From assembly GCA_907164885.2 (NCBI GenBank), contig OU015492.1, positions 190,563,766 through 190,627,765 of the forward strand: a stretch of DNA of 64,000 nucleotides, read 5' to 3'. Positions within the stretch are counted from its first letter, which is position 1, and the number at the start of each line of letters is the position of its first letter. The position numbers and the translations under genes are program-made. The notes below the pieces were generated by a model, which worked only from the letters and a program-made list of their open reading frames with translations, did not search any database and was not told the DNA's origin. Shown here in pieces: positions 44,557-55,255 of this stretch. Origin of the DNA: Dolomedes plantarius. Lineage: Eukaryota > Arthropoda > Arachnida > Araneae > Dolomedidae.

Positions 44557-45236
44557 CTATATATATCTTGTTCAAATTTTCAATCGTTAATAAAAGTACT
44601 TTTTATTCATCCACTCAAGTTCAAATACATTTTTTTAAACTTGTAGTGGATGACACTTGATGTTAATACAGTTTTTTCAAATATTAATTCATTAATTAAA
44701 TTTAATTAATCAATTTTAGTTTTAGACTATATATATCTTGTTCAAATTTTCAATCGTTAATAAAAGTACTTTTTATTCATCCACTCAAGTTCAAATACAT
44801 TTTTTTAAACTTGTAGTGGATGACACTTGATGTTAATACAGTTTTTTCAAATATTAATTCATTAATTAAATTTAATTAATCAATTTTAGTTTTAGACTAT
44901 ATATATCTTGTTCAAATTTTCAATCGTTAATAAAAGTACTTTTTATTCATCCACTCAAGTTCAAATACATTTTTTTAAACTTGTAGTGGATGACACTTGA
45001 TGTTAATACAGTTTTTTCAAATATTAATTCATTAATTAAATTTAATTAATCAATTTTAGTTTTAGACTATTTATATCTTGTTCAAATTTTCAATCGTTAA
45101 TAAAAGTACTTTTTATTCATCCACTCAAGTTCAAATACATTTTTTTAAACTTGTAGTGGATGACACTTGATGTTAATGCAGTTTTTTCAAATATTAATTC
45201 ATTAATTAAATTTAATTAATCAATTATAGTTTTAGA
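44557..45236. repeat. 4 x 170-bp tandem repeat
   Basis: CTATATATATCTTG starts at 44557, 44727 and 44897, and CTATTTATATCTTG at 45067. The spacing is exactly 170 bp and the fourth unit ends at 45236. Units are almost identical; the fourth differs by a few bases (TATTTATATC, TTAATGCAG, CAATTATAG). Each unit contains AATTCATTAATTAAATTTAA. No ORF. Confidence 0.95.
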
Positions 45237-45239
45237 CCT

Positions 45240-45427
45240 AGAGCGTCTCTTGCTCTTGAATAGTAATTTCCCTCTTGTTATTGTGTAAACGGTAGCACTG
45301 CGGTATCGCGGGCTTCTCCCGTCCTGTAGGTTGCGAGATCGAATCCCCAACCTGACAAACTTTTTCTCTCTCTTCCCCCCCCCCTCCTAATCTCGCACAG
45401 TAGGCAAGGTTCTGGCAGGCAATCCTT
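45240..45427 (+). mobile_element. tRNA-derived SINE-like unit
   Basis: GGTAGCACTGCGGTATCGCG is followed by a CGGG-CTTCT-CCCG anticodon-like arm and a B-box-like GAGATCGAATCCCC. The trailing 100 bases include a C-run. It directly adjoins the 170-bp array and ends at the right 29-bp direct repeat. The D-arm/acceptor pairing is not complete, so I do not call it a tRNA gene. Confidence 0.5.
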
Positions 45428-45566
45428 TTTTTCAATTCCTACTATTAGTTCACACTAAAATTTTTCTTTGTTGATCTAAGTAGGAATTGACTTTAAAAAT
45501 TTTTTTTATATATTACTTGTTTCTTTTACCATTATCTTCCTTTCATATGTTTAAGACTTTTGATTT

Positions 45567-46000
45567 TTACCATGTTTTTATTAACTTGCTTTCTTGTTTG
45601 TTTGTGTGTTTGTTCAGTACAAATCTTGCAATCGAGTTTTAACTAACTTCCCGACTAGCTAGACATTTGAAACTTTTAGAATAGCTCAGAACACGATGAC
45701 AATGGATTTTTTTTAATACTTTTAGCCATCTTTAAGCAGAATTAAATTAATTTTCAGTTATTTTCAGTTTATTTTCTTTTTTATAGACTGATGCAGCCAT
45801 CTATCGGCCGGAACGGGAACGAAGAGTTAAATAAAAGTTAACTTCCAATTAACTTCATTTTCTTTCAAGTTGATGGGATAATTCATCAAAAAAAATTTTT
45901 AAAAGTATATTTTAATACATAGAATTGTCAAGTTTATATGATTCAACAGAAAATTTAAAAACATGGTATATAAAAAGTTCTTTTTATCTTGTAATTATTA
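45567..46000 (+). mobile_element. REP-A repeat, short copy
   Basis: TTACCATGTTTTTATTAACT to ATCTTGTAATTATT. Nearly the same sequence as the copy at 32244. Confidence 0.8.
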
Positions 46001-46303
46001 TTATGTTTCCCTGTCCAAATTGTCACGTTCCTTCAAAGAAACTAGCGCTTGTTGTTCCCTATTTCCTTTATTATGTCACTTTGGGACTTCCAGTTAGAGG
46101 CAGCAAGGAATCTCCTTATGTTTCCTTGTAAACGTCTGCTTTAATGAACAATTAAAATCATACACAAGATCTACTCTCTTACGCTAACTAGCTTCTCTAA
46201 TATCCTCTCCTAAATTTATGAAATCTACGGGGAATAGGGAGTTTTGCGGGCATGTGCTTTATTCCTAGTGAAAAATATATTGGGTTGTCGTTCACAGCTG
46301 TCA

Positions 46304-46805
46304 TTACCATGTTTTTATTAACTCGCTTTCTTGTTTGTTTGTTTGTTTGTGTGTGTGTTTGTCCAGTACAAATCTTGCAATCGATTTTTAACTAACTTCC
46401 CGACTAGATAGGCATTTGAAACTTTTAGAATAGCTCAGAACACGATGACAATGCATTCTTTTAATACTTTTAGCAGAAAAAATCCGCAAGGTGGCGCTTC
46501 GATCGAATTCAATGCTTGCACTTTTGCGCAACGCCGTTTGACGATTTTTGAAAACAGAATACATGTGAATTTAGTTTGTTTACAAAAATATTGCGTTAAA
46601 GATTTTAAAAATTATAAAATTTAAAGTTTATAAAGCCTGTGGATAGTAGAAACGACTAAAAAGTAATCAAAATTAAATAAAAGAAAGTGAAAAAGAACTA
46701 TTAAGTGAAGGTTTGTGCAATTAAGAGAGAATTGTCAAGTTTATATGATTCAACAGAAAATTTAAAAACGTGGTATATAAAAGTTATTTTTATCTTGTGA
46801 TTATT
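46304..46805 (+). mobile_element. REP-A repeat, intermediate copy
   Basis: Head as in the short copies up to AATACTTTTAGC. The short-form middle is then replaced by AAATCCGCAAGGTGGCGCTT to AAGGTTTGTGCAATTAAGAG, which is found in the long copy at 22641-23453. The tail from TTGTCAAGTTTATATGATTC is common to all. Confidence 0.75.
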
Positions 46806-47921
46806 TATATTGTTATTATCTGAAGACTTTTCCTTTAGTTTTGAATTTTTCATGCTTAATTCTTTAAGTTTTTGTACTTACTTATTACAATAAAGTAAAT
46901 TCTGTCCATTCTTCGTATTTTTGCATTAGGTCTGAAATTATGCATGTTGTTGTCTACATAAAATTATTGTTTCAAATATATATGTTATTTCTAATGTATA
47001 TGCACGCACAGAAACTGTAAACGAAATAAGTGACACGATATGCGATCTTAGAATGACTCATTCATTCCAGAGAGGGAACACATAGTAAAAATAACAAATA
47101 TGTATGGTGGATTACATCATTTGACCCCCGTTTCCTGCCCAGGTATGACAAGATTTCCACCCACCCACTTTCAATTCTTCATATTCTGTCTTCATTTCTC
47201 CAATAACTTTATACTTTAACCTCCTCTCTTACAACTGACATACTCTAAAAAGTAAATTAACGTGTTCTGCGAAGAATAAATACATTTTTGTATTATGCAA
47301 TTCTCCCTGATTTATTTCCCGCATTAATAACGCTGCAGTATTATATTCTTTTCGCCATTTGGCAGCAAATTTGGCGACACCACTTCCTCCTGTGGGAACT
47401 TCGGACCTTACAAACCTGTCCCGACAATCTCGGTTGTCACGTCAAATTGAAGAACGGGTGACACAGGTCGCGTGGGCGAGCAGGTCAGGACGAGTCACGA
47501 ATGGTCATAGGAACGCTGGGACGTCCATCGCATAAGGACTCACGGTGGGGGTGCATAAGTCAAGGTGCCATCCTTTTCGAAGATGACAGGAGAGTCATTA
47601 TTCTTGGTATTGGCCTTTGTGACTGAAACAAATCGCTGTCTTTGGCTTCTCTTATTATATTCTTTGGATCGTTCAGAATTCTATTTCCTTGTTATGCAAT
47701 CATTGTCTGTGGAAGAGACATTTTTGGCACTGCCTGTTATTGGGAATGCTAAGGAAGATCAAATGAATGAGGAAAAAGTATTCTACTGAACACTACTTGG
47801 CTACAGGTGAAAATCAATAAATACTAAACAGGCATAAATGAAGCTCTGTATTTTGATCTGCATCATTATACTTTTTGCCTCACATTGAATTCGGCGTGAA
47901 TGAACTAGACACTAGTACTAC

Positions 47922-47922
<1 letters not shown>
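46806..47922. other. no gene confirmed; GC-richer patch at 47340-47600
   Basis: The patch (GGCAGCAAATTTGGCGACAC, GGTCGCGTGGGCGAGCAGGT) is GC-richer with CpGs and no repeat ends. A 74-codon ORF (47565-47789) at its edge shows no domain. Possibly regulatory; unproven. Confidence 0.3.
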
Positions 47923-47953
<31 letters not shown>

Positions 47954-47979
47954 GTATGTATATATTTGTACATATATAA

Positions 47980-48064
<85 letters not shown>
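47923..48064. repeat. (TA)n/(TGTA)n microsatellite
   Basis: TA runs with TGTATGTATGTATGTA in the middle, about 140 bases. ORFs of YIYI type are artefacts. Confidence 0.95.
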
Positions 48065-48066
<2 letters not shown>

Positions 48067-48212
48067 AATAAGATGAAAGAGAAAACCAGTAATAGCTCTA
48101 AAGCCACTTGAAGCAAGGAACATCCAACATGTAAAGAAAAGTATGAATAAGGTTTTTGACAGCATTTCTTCATCAGCGGTGTCAATACTATCTAAAAACC
48201 AATGGATTGTTT
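48065..48212 (-). repeat. dispersed repeat adjoining TA microsatellite, copy 2
   Basis: The minus strand matches 16695-16836 and again ends in a TA microsatellite on the same side. This argues that the microsatellite grew from the element's own terminus. Confidence 0.6.
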
Positions 48213-48296
48213 CATATATATCTGCATATATATGTACATAGTATTTATTGTATTCTATATGTCAAAGTTATTGTATTCATTGATTTAACTTTTTGC

Positions 48297-48680
48297 CCAA
48301 TGCGGCAGGCATTTGTCTCTGGGACATTGGCCCATCAACAACAAGAAATCTTGTTAGCTAGTTCATTATGGGAGCACCATTTAGGTGAGTCGGCATTGCT
48401 CCTTATGAGGGGATAACACGGGAACGTCCAAGTCTAAGGGGCGGTTCATATTGCGTCCGTCAACGTCAGCGTTACTCGTATTGAAATAAATTTAACCCAT
48501 TACAAACCTTCAAGCGATTAGCCACGAAATTGTTAAGGTCTGTGATTGGTTTAAAATATGTCAACACGCGTAACGCTGACGTTGGCGGACGCAGTGTGAA
48601 CAAGCCCTTGTTCGGGATTTGAACCCAAGTCCACCGCGTGGAAGATCACGACGCTAACCACTGTATCATATGGGCGGCAT
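48297..48680 (-). mobile_element. tRNA-derived SINE (SINE-A), minus strand, interrupted
   Basis: On the minus strand the head reads TGATACAGTGGTTAGCGTCG (A box) and GGTTCAAATCCCG (B box). After the nested MITE the body continues CCCTCATAAGGAGCAATGCC, GACTCACCTAAATGGTGCTC, CCATAATGAACTAGCTAAC. This is the same order as the copy at 926. Confidence 0.75.
48439..48607. mobile_element. 169-bp MITE nested in SINE, ~40-bp TIRs
   Basis: The left end GGGCGGTTCATATTGCGTCC and the right end (complement GGGCTTGTTCACACTGCGTC) are imperfect TIRs continuing through CAACGTCAGCGTTAC. The GGGC..GTTCA start relates it to the element at 31640. It interrupts the SINE just after its B box. Confidence 0.75.
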
Positions 48681-48719
48681 TAATTGATTTATACTTTTAT
48701 TGAACGAGACATATACATA

Positions 48720-49353
48720 AGTAGCTGAATACCCGTGCATCGCTGCGGAGTACATTCAAATGAAATGCAACGCCCAATGTATGCAATTAATTTGTATGTT
48801 TAATATCCATAAAACATACAAATTTGATTTAAATTGTTAAAAAAAGTCCATCTCAATTAGTTTAGTGGTTAAATTTTATCTTTTACCGCATTTCAATATT
48901 TTTTTTTGTCAATTTATTTCTTTGTTATGCACGTGACGCGAAATTAATTTAAAGTACCACAAAAAGAAACGAAACCACGTGATTAGCATGTAATAAATTA
49001 AATTTTAAAAATTAACCTTTAAAAATTCATCAAAAATCAGAAAATGGAGGTAAAGAGTCGAAAAAGATTTCATTTTAAAGGAATTTTTATGATTTTTATC
49101 GTGATATAAATTTTATAACCCTCAGATTATTATTTTAAATGCAAACTTTAAATAATGTTACAAAAACAACTTTAAAATTTAATTTAAAATAATCAAAGAA
49201 GAATTTTTCAAAATTTTTTCTTAGTGCACCCCTACACTATAAGAAGAATCGCCATGCAAAATTTCAGCCCTTTAGGTTCAGCGGATTGGTCTGTGCGTTA
49301 TCTGTCAGTCAGTCAATCAGTCAGTCAGTCACAGAACTGTTATATATATATAG
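48720..49353 (+). mobile_element. dispersed repeat REP-B, copy 2
   Basis: Homologous to 38732-39487 and without the internal microsatellite. Ends CAGTCAGTCAATCAGTCAGT, CAGAACTGTTATATATATAT. Confidence 0.6.
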
Positions 49354-51956
49354 ATATATGAACGCTTATATGTATAATGCAAATTTCAAACATTTTTATA
49401 TTTTCTTAATAGTAAATACCTTCCGGTTAAGAAAAAGAAGCCTTGTAGAAACCTTTTTTGAAACGATTACAATTTTATTTTCAGTGTTGCCTTTAGATTG
49501 CTCTTTAAGAGTGCAAGGAAACGTTTGAAAACTTTTGATTTGATGCGTTCCTGTCCGAACCCTTTACTTCTGTCCCCTAGCTAATAAGAAAACTTAGGAT
49601 GTACAGGCAAGTTAAAGAATAATGAGAAGTACTTTAAAGATAAGAGATTAATAACTTCACGGGCGATGATCGAATTAGGAACTGTGCAACGAATTTTAAA
49701 GATCAAATTACGAATAAAAGCTTTGTTATAGATGTATTTCAAAACGTTCGTCCTTGATTTCTTGCCCCGCCCCGAAAAAAAATGATAAGAAAATAAAATT
49801 GGAAGAAAATAAGAAAAAAAACATATGCTTAAAAAAGTTGAAGAAGCAAGTTTCAGACTTAAAGTGTTCTTTAACTGTGCATGTAGATTTGTCAAATAGA
49901 TAATTTTGCACTCATTAAACTTGTCTTTTATCCCCATTATTGAACCAGCGGCTAATTCGTTACATCCGGCTTTAATAGTATACTTCATCACACAACAACC
50001 TCGACGTGACACGTTATTAAAAACTTAAAACTCTAACGGTTATGTAAAAATATGATGTCAAATTAATTTTTAAATTATTTTTTCTACGATGCTTTTATTT
50101 ATTATGAGATGATGCAAAATTTATTTATAATGCCTGCGAGTCGTTGCTTCTCAAATTTAGAATTAGTCGCAAAGGTCACTCCAGAATCAAGATGTCAGTA
50201 ATTACATTCATGAGCTAATACCCAGCATACTTAGTAGTGCGATTTGGTCACTTTTCAACCCAGATATGGACGAGGAAGTGACACCTTAAACTGGCCATTA
50301 ATCTTTTTTTTTCTTTTTTTTTTTTTTGTATTTGGGTAATAACCTGAGACATTTCACCCCTCTTTATTGATGAGGATGTCTGAAATCGTTATTTTCGCCT
50401 TGACACCACTTCTTATGCAGTACAAACATATGCCTACTAAACAGCAAAAGAAAAACTAACTTAAATTCACGTAAATTGTTCGCTTGTAAGAACACGATCT
50501 CCTGATACACAAATTTGTATAACAAGTCAGATGGTAACGTATGTCAACCACTGTGCCCTGTGCAATTTTTCATCATAAGTGCGATGAAGGGTAAATTGAA
50601 AAACTTCCACGAATAAGGAAAACATGCGTGGAGGAATACATATTTGGTGAACTTTTCCGCTTTTTTATTTTCGTGATTTCTGAATTTGGCGACCGTAATT
50701 CTCGTCTTATTTTTTCAGTCTGCTTTGATGGTTTAATTTAGGACATGCGTGTCCAATTAATGAAATGCTAATTACATAATTTACTTCATTTACTCTTGCG
50801 AACTTAATTAATTACAAGAAAATTAATTTTATTTGATCAGACTGCTAATTTAGATCTTGTTATAAAAATAATAAGGCTACAAAGTGATGAATGTTTTAGA
50901 TTTTAGTTTTAGAGCATCGAATTATTAATTGAATGATGAAACTAGGTAGAGATAATACTATTTAGAATGAATAGTATTCTTTCTTATATAACTTTAATCT
51001 GATTTTAAATGCTGATAACAAGATAAAAATAAAAGTGGAACATACCAAGTATATATCCTAACATTTTTGCAATGTATTCTCCCTGGGTTACTCTATTCCT
51101 TTTAGGGAAATTCAATCAAACGATAGCAAATAATAATTAATAACTATTTGTGATAGTTAATAAAAAATATAGAAGAAAACTCGGCTCTAGATTTTAAATA
51201 CTAAGGTGCTATTGATTAAATTCGTTATTTTCTACTTTTGCTAAACATTGCCAAGGCATTTCTATATAACAGGTTTCATTGGAAATTTTCGAGTATACTT
51301 GAAAAAGGCAGATACGCAGATCTGTCAAAGTGATAATAACACTTCTATGAGACAGAGCAGGTTGAGAGACCAGTTAGACAGGATTATGTCATATATAGTT
51401 AATGTAATGAAACAGTACACCTTATGGGAATTTTTTTTTCGCTTAATCAGATATCAAAATTTTATGTTTTTTTCCAGTTGGAAGGGAAAATGCACGTTAA
51501 AATCCCTTTCCTTCCACGATTGCAGTTAAAGTACAAAGCTTTTATGTATTATGCTCTAAAACTTAATCGTTGTCAGTTTTAAATAACAAGCATGGAATAG
51601 TTAACTGAATCTTTCTAAAAAATATTAATGTTACTGAACTCAAGTCTTCATCATCACAAAAGAATTCAAAATTTCCGGCTAAATAATGTACATGCTTGTT
51701 TTGAATAGAATCACTATCGTTTGGTTTTAATACTTGCTCTGTGTATCCAAGTGATTATAGCATTCTAAACGTCGGCAGTACCTCCAAATATAGAGTTTAT
51801 ATAAATGTTCTGTGTGTTAATAAATGCCTTACATAGCATGTCCGAATAAGCTTTCTCGGAAGTTCATTAACCCTTAACTTACGGGGCCCATTTTTCCGAT
51901 TCCCTCTATAGAACGGGAAATTTCATACTCCCTTTGAAAGAACGGCCATTAAGGGG
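49354..51956. other. AT-rich sequence, no gene confirmed
   Basis: Contains a 143-codon minus-strand ORF (49581-50012), the longest in the window outside transposons. Its product (MSRRGCCVMKYTIKAGCNEL...) has a hydrophobic middle (STFLSICFFSYFLPILF) but no recognisable domain, and its base composition matches the surroundings, so it is most likely chance. A T-run lies at about 50305-50327. Nothing else recognised. Confidence 0.3.
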
Positions 51957-51957
51957 G

Positions 51958-51958
<1 letters not shown>

Positions 51959-51989
<31 letters not shown>
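51959..51989. repeat. (TA)n microsatellite
   Basis: About 30 bases of TA directly abutting the MITE at 51990. Confidence 0.9.
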
Positions 51990-51993
<4 letters not shown>

Positions 51994-52237
51994 TGCCCGG
52001 TATAAAGCAGGGTTTAATCAAAAACAGTGATTTAAATATACCAAATTATTGGCTTTTATACCAGTCTCAGGACAATAATTTCGACTTGAATCTTTTGTAG
52101 GAAAAAATGTACTTTTGCATACAAAATTGATAGACTTAAGGCTTTTATACAAGTCAAAAGATTTTTTTTTCTTATCAATGCTAACAAATGTCTAAAAATC
52201 CCTTTTGTTGGCTTAATCCCTTTATACCGGGCACCAT
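51990..52237 (+). mobile_element. MITE with ATGGTGCCCGGTATAAAG TIRs
   Basis: Left ATGGTGCCCGGTATAAAG and right CTTTATACCGGGCACCAT are perfect 18-bp TIRs. Both flanks are TA microsatellite, so it inserted in or seeded a TA tract. The other copy is at 3662-3908. Confidence 0.85.
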
Positions 52238-52249
52238 ACATATATACAC

Positions 52250-52300
<51 letters not shown>
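52250..52300. repeat. (TA)n microsatellite
   Basis: About 45 bases of TA following a partial repeat of the MITE end (CACCATACATATATA twice). Confidence 0.9.
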
Positions 52301-52304
<4 letters not shown>

Positions 52305-52609
52305 CTTGGGATACATGTTATCCCACCCAGTAGGGAAAAGGTTAAGCACTCAAAAAGCCCTACAGTGAAATCATCTCTACTCTTGAGTTCTCCATTTCTA
52401 AGAGTTGCCTTGCTGAATAAGGGTACATACAACTATATCATAAAATTGTGAATGGTTGTTAATCAAAGTGTAATATTTCAACTTATATATTAGGGAAAAG
52501 GATCGAAAACTTGTTCCACGGATCCCTAGGAGTCTGTCAGATTATAGTCAAGTATAAGAATTTTCTATAAAAAAAATGTGTGAGATACTGGATAATATAA
52601 CTCACATTT

Positions 52610-52856
52610 GAGGCGGTGAAAGGCAAAGTGGTGTAAGTCAGTAAGTCAAGTGGTGTAAGTCGAAAGAGTTTTACTGTAAAAACTACAAAAAATTCCACCA
52701 TAAATTGAACAAATTATAATTCATAACAATTATTATAATATTGCAAATAATAACTAGTTACAATTCCACTCTAAATTGGACATGGAGATTACATTTTTGC
52801 CCTCAAATGAAATAAGTTGAAAATGCGACTTACACCACTTTGCCTTTCACCGCCTC
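52610..52856. mobile_element. 247-bp MITE, ~30-bp TIRs
   Basis: Left GAGGCGGTGAAAGGCAAAGT... and right ...ACTTTGCCTTTCACCGCCTC are perfect complements over about 30 bases. ATTT lies directly outside both ends. GTGGTGTAAGTC is repeated just inside the left end. Non-coding. Confidence 0.8.
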
Positions 52857-54480
52857 ATTTTATAATAAACGTTTGATAAATTAAAAAGGTACATTCAGAT
52901 ATTTCTTATATCTTCAATATAGGTTTAAAAAAAACTAGATTTGATACATTTAGATGCAAAAGTGCTAAATATAAACTGCGACTTTTACTAATCGATATAT
53001 GAATTTACCACATGAATGCATCTTATGTATGCATATTTTGATTAAATAAAGCAGTTTTTCCTCATTTTAGATAGTCAGCGGACATTAAACAGACTTATCT
53101 CCAGAAAGCTACAGAACAACTCTGCAGCACTTATTTCGTTTTTATACCAAGCGCATTTGTGAATGAGCTTTCTCTGTGTTATGTTACTGCATATATAAAA
53201 AAAATAATCAGTGGTGTTACCGACCAAATGCGAAACATGATTTAAGGTTTAATTAATCAAATATTGAACTTGTGTTATTAAATCGTGCAATAACAACAAC
53301 CAATATCCATCACCGATTTTAAGTAAAAAATAATTATTTAATATATAAATCGATATAATTATTTTATGTGCTAATAAATATCGATAGGCAGTAGATAGTT
53401 CTTTATTCTTTATGAATTTTCTCAAAAAAAAAGAAGAAGAAATTTTTAAATCACTTGTACGATTCAGTTTAAAATGAAGTCAAATAAACAGTCTTACGTC
53501 ACTGAGCTTAGCTCAAGATCCATTAATAAATAGTTTACCGAGGTGAGGAAGTGCGAAATTTTTAAATTTCTCACGGATTAGCCACTTTGCTAGAAGCAAA
53601 CTGGGAATCTTATCAAGTGTATCATGTAGTATTAAATTATGCATAAAAATTATTTACCACTTACTTTATCCTTCTAAGAATTATCATTCTTTATAAATAT
53701 TTTTTCATCATAAAAATTATTAATAATTTATGATCTTAAAAAATTAGATAAATAAGCATGAATATCTTTAATTTATTCAGGTGAAAGGGCCAAATTATTA
53801 AATAGATATTAACAAATTACTGAATAAGAAGGAATAACTTAAACTCAGTCAGGTGATGGGGTCAAGTCTATCGGTCTTCATAAGCTGGGGGAGAATGGAA
53901 GGTCCATTAGGGTGAATAATGGCATGGTTTCGTGGTATAGTGAAACAACACACCTGTCTAAATAGGTTTGGGGTTTGACTTCTGAGATGTTCTTTTTTTT
54001 AAGTTAAAGGTTAAAAAATTGTACGTTAAAACTTTCAAGTTTAAAACTTCTAGGCATGAATTTCTAAATACTAATCGCTGACGGTTTAAAAGGGTAAATG
54101 AGGAACGGTTTTCAAAATCTCCCATGTAAATTCTATATATAATAGCCGTTGTCTCTGTATAACACTTCCGGGCTGTACTCATCTTTCAATTGAAGCCCTC
54201 AGTAAACAAACAGCCGGTTAGGCTTAATTTCAATTTCAGATGTGGATCAGAATTTTTTCTTACCTAAAAACTAATACCTTCTCCGTCAAATCACGTTTGT
54301 TCAGCGTATTTTCCATAAAACATTCAGAACTAAAAACAATTGAATGCTTTTAGCTGTATATTTAATAGTTTTTAAAAATCTGTTTACTTTTGCGATGAAT
54401 TGTGAAAGTAAACAAACTTGAATGTGAATGAATCAAGTAGCTCAAGTATTCATATCGCGTAGTGAGCTGTAAAAAACTGG
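52857..54480. other. AT-rich sequence, no gene seen
   Basis: No ORF above 74 codons. A tRNA-A-box-like TGGTATAGTGAAACAACACA at 53934 is not followed by a B box. Nothing else recognised. Confidence 0.4.
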
Positions 54481-55008
54481 ATGGCAGTCTACTACTCCAA
54501 TCGCATGAAAAACTAAATAAATAAAAAATAATGAAAGGGTTTGCTTTTACAAGGTGTGGATTAAATGCAATATTGTTAGATAATTCGGGATATTTTTTAA
54601 CTTTCATATACTTTTCCATTATGACATCATTATTAGTATTATGACGTCAAAATGACGGGTTGAATGGCAGTCTGCTACTCCAATCGCATGAAAAACTAAA
54701 TAAATAAAAAATAATGAAAGGGTTTGCTTTTACAAGGTGTGGATTAAATGCAATATTGTTAGATAATTCGGGATATTTTTTAATTTTCATATACTTTTCC
54801 ATTATGACGTCATTATTAGTATTATGACGTCAAAATGACGGGTTGAATGGCAGTCTGCTACTCCAATCGCATGAAAAACTAAATAAATAAAAAATAATGA
54901 AAGGGTTTGCTTTTACAAGGTGTGGATTAAATGCAATATTGTTAGATAATTCGGGATATTTTTTAACTTTCATATACTTTTTCCATTATGACGTCAAAAT
55001 GACGGGTT
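54481..55008. repeat. 3 x 183-bp tandem repeat with TGACGTCA motifs
   Basis: ATGGCAGTCT starts at 54481, 54664 and 54847, exactly 183 bp apart. Units are nearly identical. The second carries two TGACGTCA palindromes 20 bp apart, and the first has one intact and one changed (TGACATCA). The third has lost 20 bp between them, leaving one. A minus-strand ORF (54362-54619) is incidental. Confidence 0.95.
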
Positions 55009-55139
55009 ACCTTCTAGTTATTAATATTTTTGAACAAGAATAACATTACGGAGCTTATCACTTCACCATCCCTGGTCTACGAGTTTCGGAGGAGTTTGTC
55101 GAACATTTTAAGAGTGAGCAGAGAATATTTTGCTACTAC

Positions 55140-55255
55140 TGGGAGTCGTGTCCGGTTAGCATGGGTGAAATGGTAGAGGTTTGGTTTGGTTTCGAGCTTT
55201 ACGGTCAATTTTTGCTACACGAGGGCTAATTATACCGGGACCTACTGCTTAAAGC
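55140..55255 (-). mobile_element. SINE-B body fragment, minus strand
   Basis: The minus strand reads GTAGGTCCCGGTATAATTAG, CCCTCGTGTAGCAAAAATTG, ACCGTAAAGC, matching 40310-40360. The promoter head is missing. Confidence 0.6.

Larger units (their letters stand above)
44524..45456. repeat. insert bounded by 29-bp direct repeats
   Basis: TTCAATTCCTACTATTAGTT with its flanks (29 bases identical) occurs at 44524-44552 and 45428-45456. Between them lie the 4 x 170-bp array and a tRNA-like SINE, 875 bases in all. This is either a long target-site duplication of a retroposed unit or a segmental duplication. Confidence 0.7.

Noticed and set aside
49581..50012. 143-codon minus-strand ORF as a gene
   Set aside because: No domain, local AT composition, and no supporting splice or promoter structure; in 64 kb of AT-rich DNA one such ORF is expected by chance.
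53930..53985. SINE head at TGGTATAGTGAAACAACACA
   Set aside because: It resembles an A box but there is no B box in the expected range and no shared SINE body.
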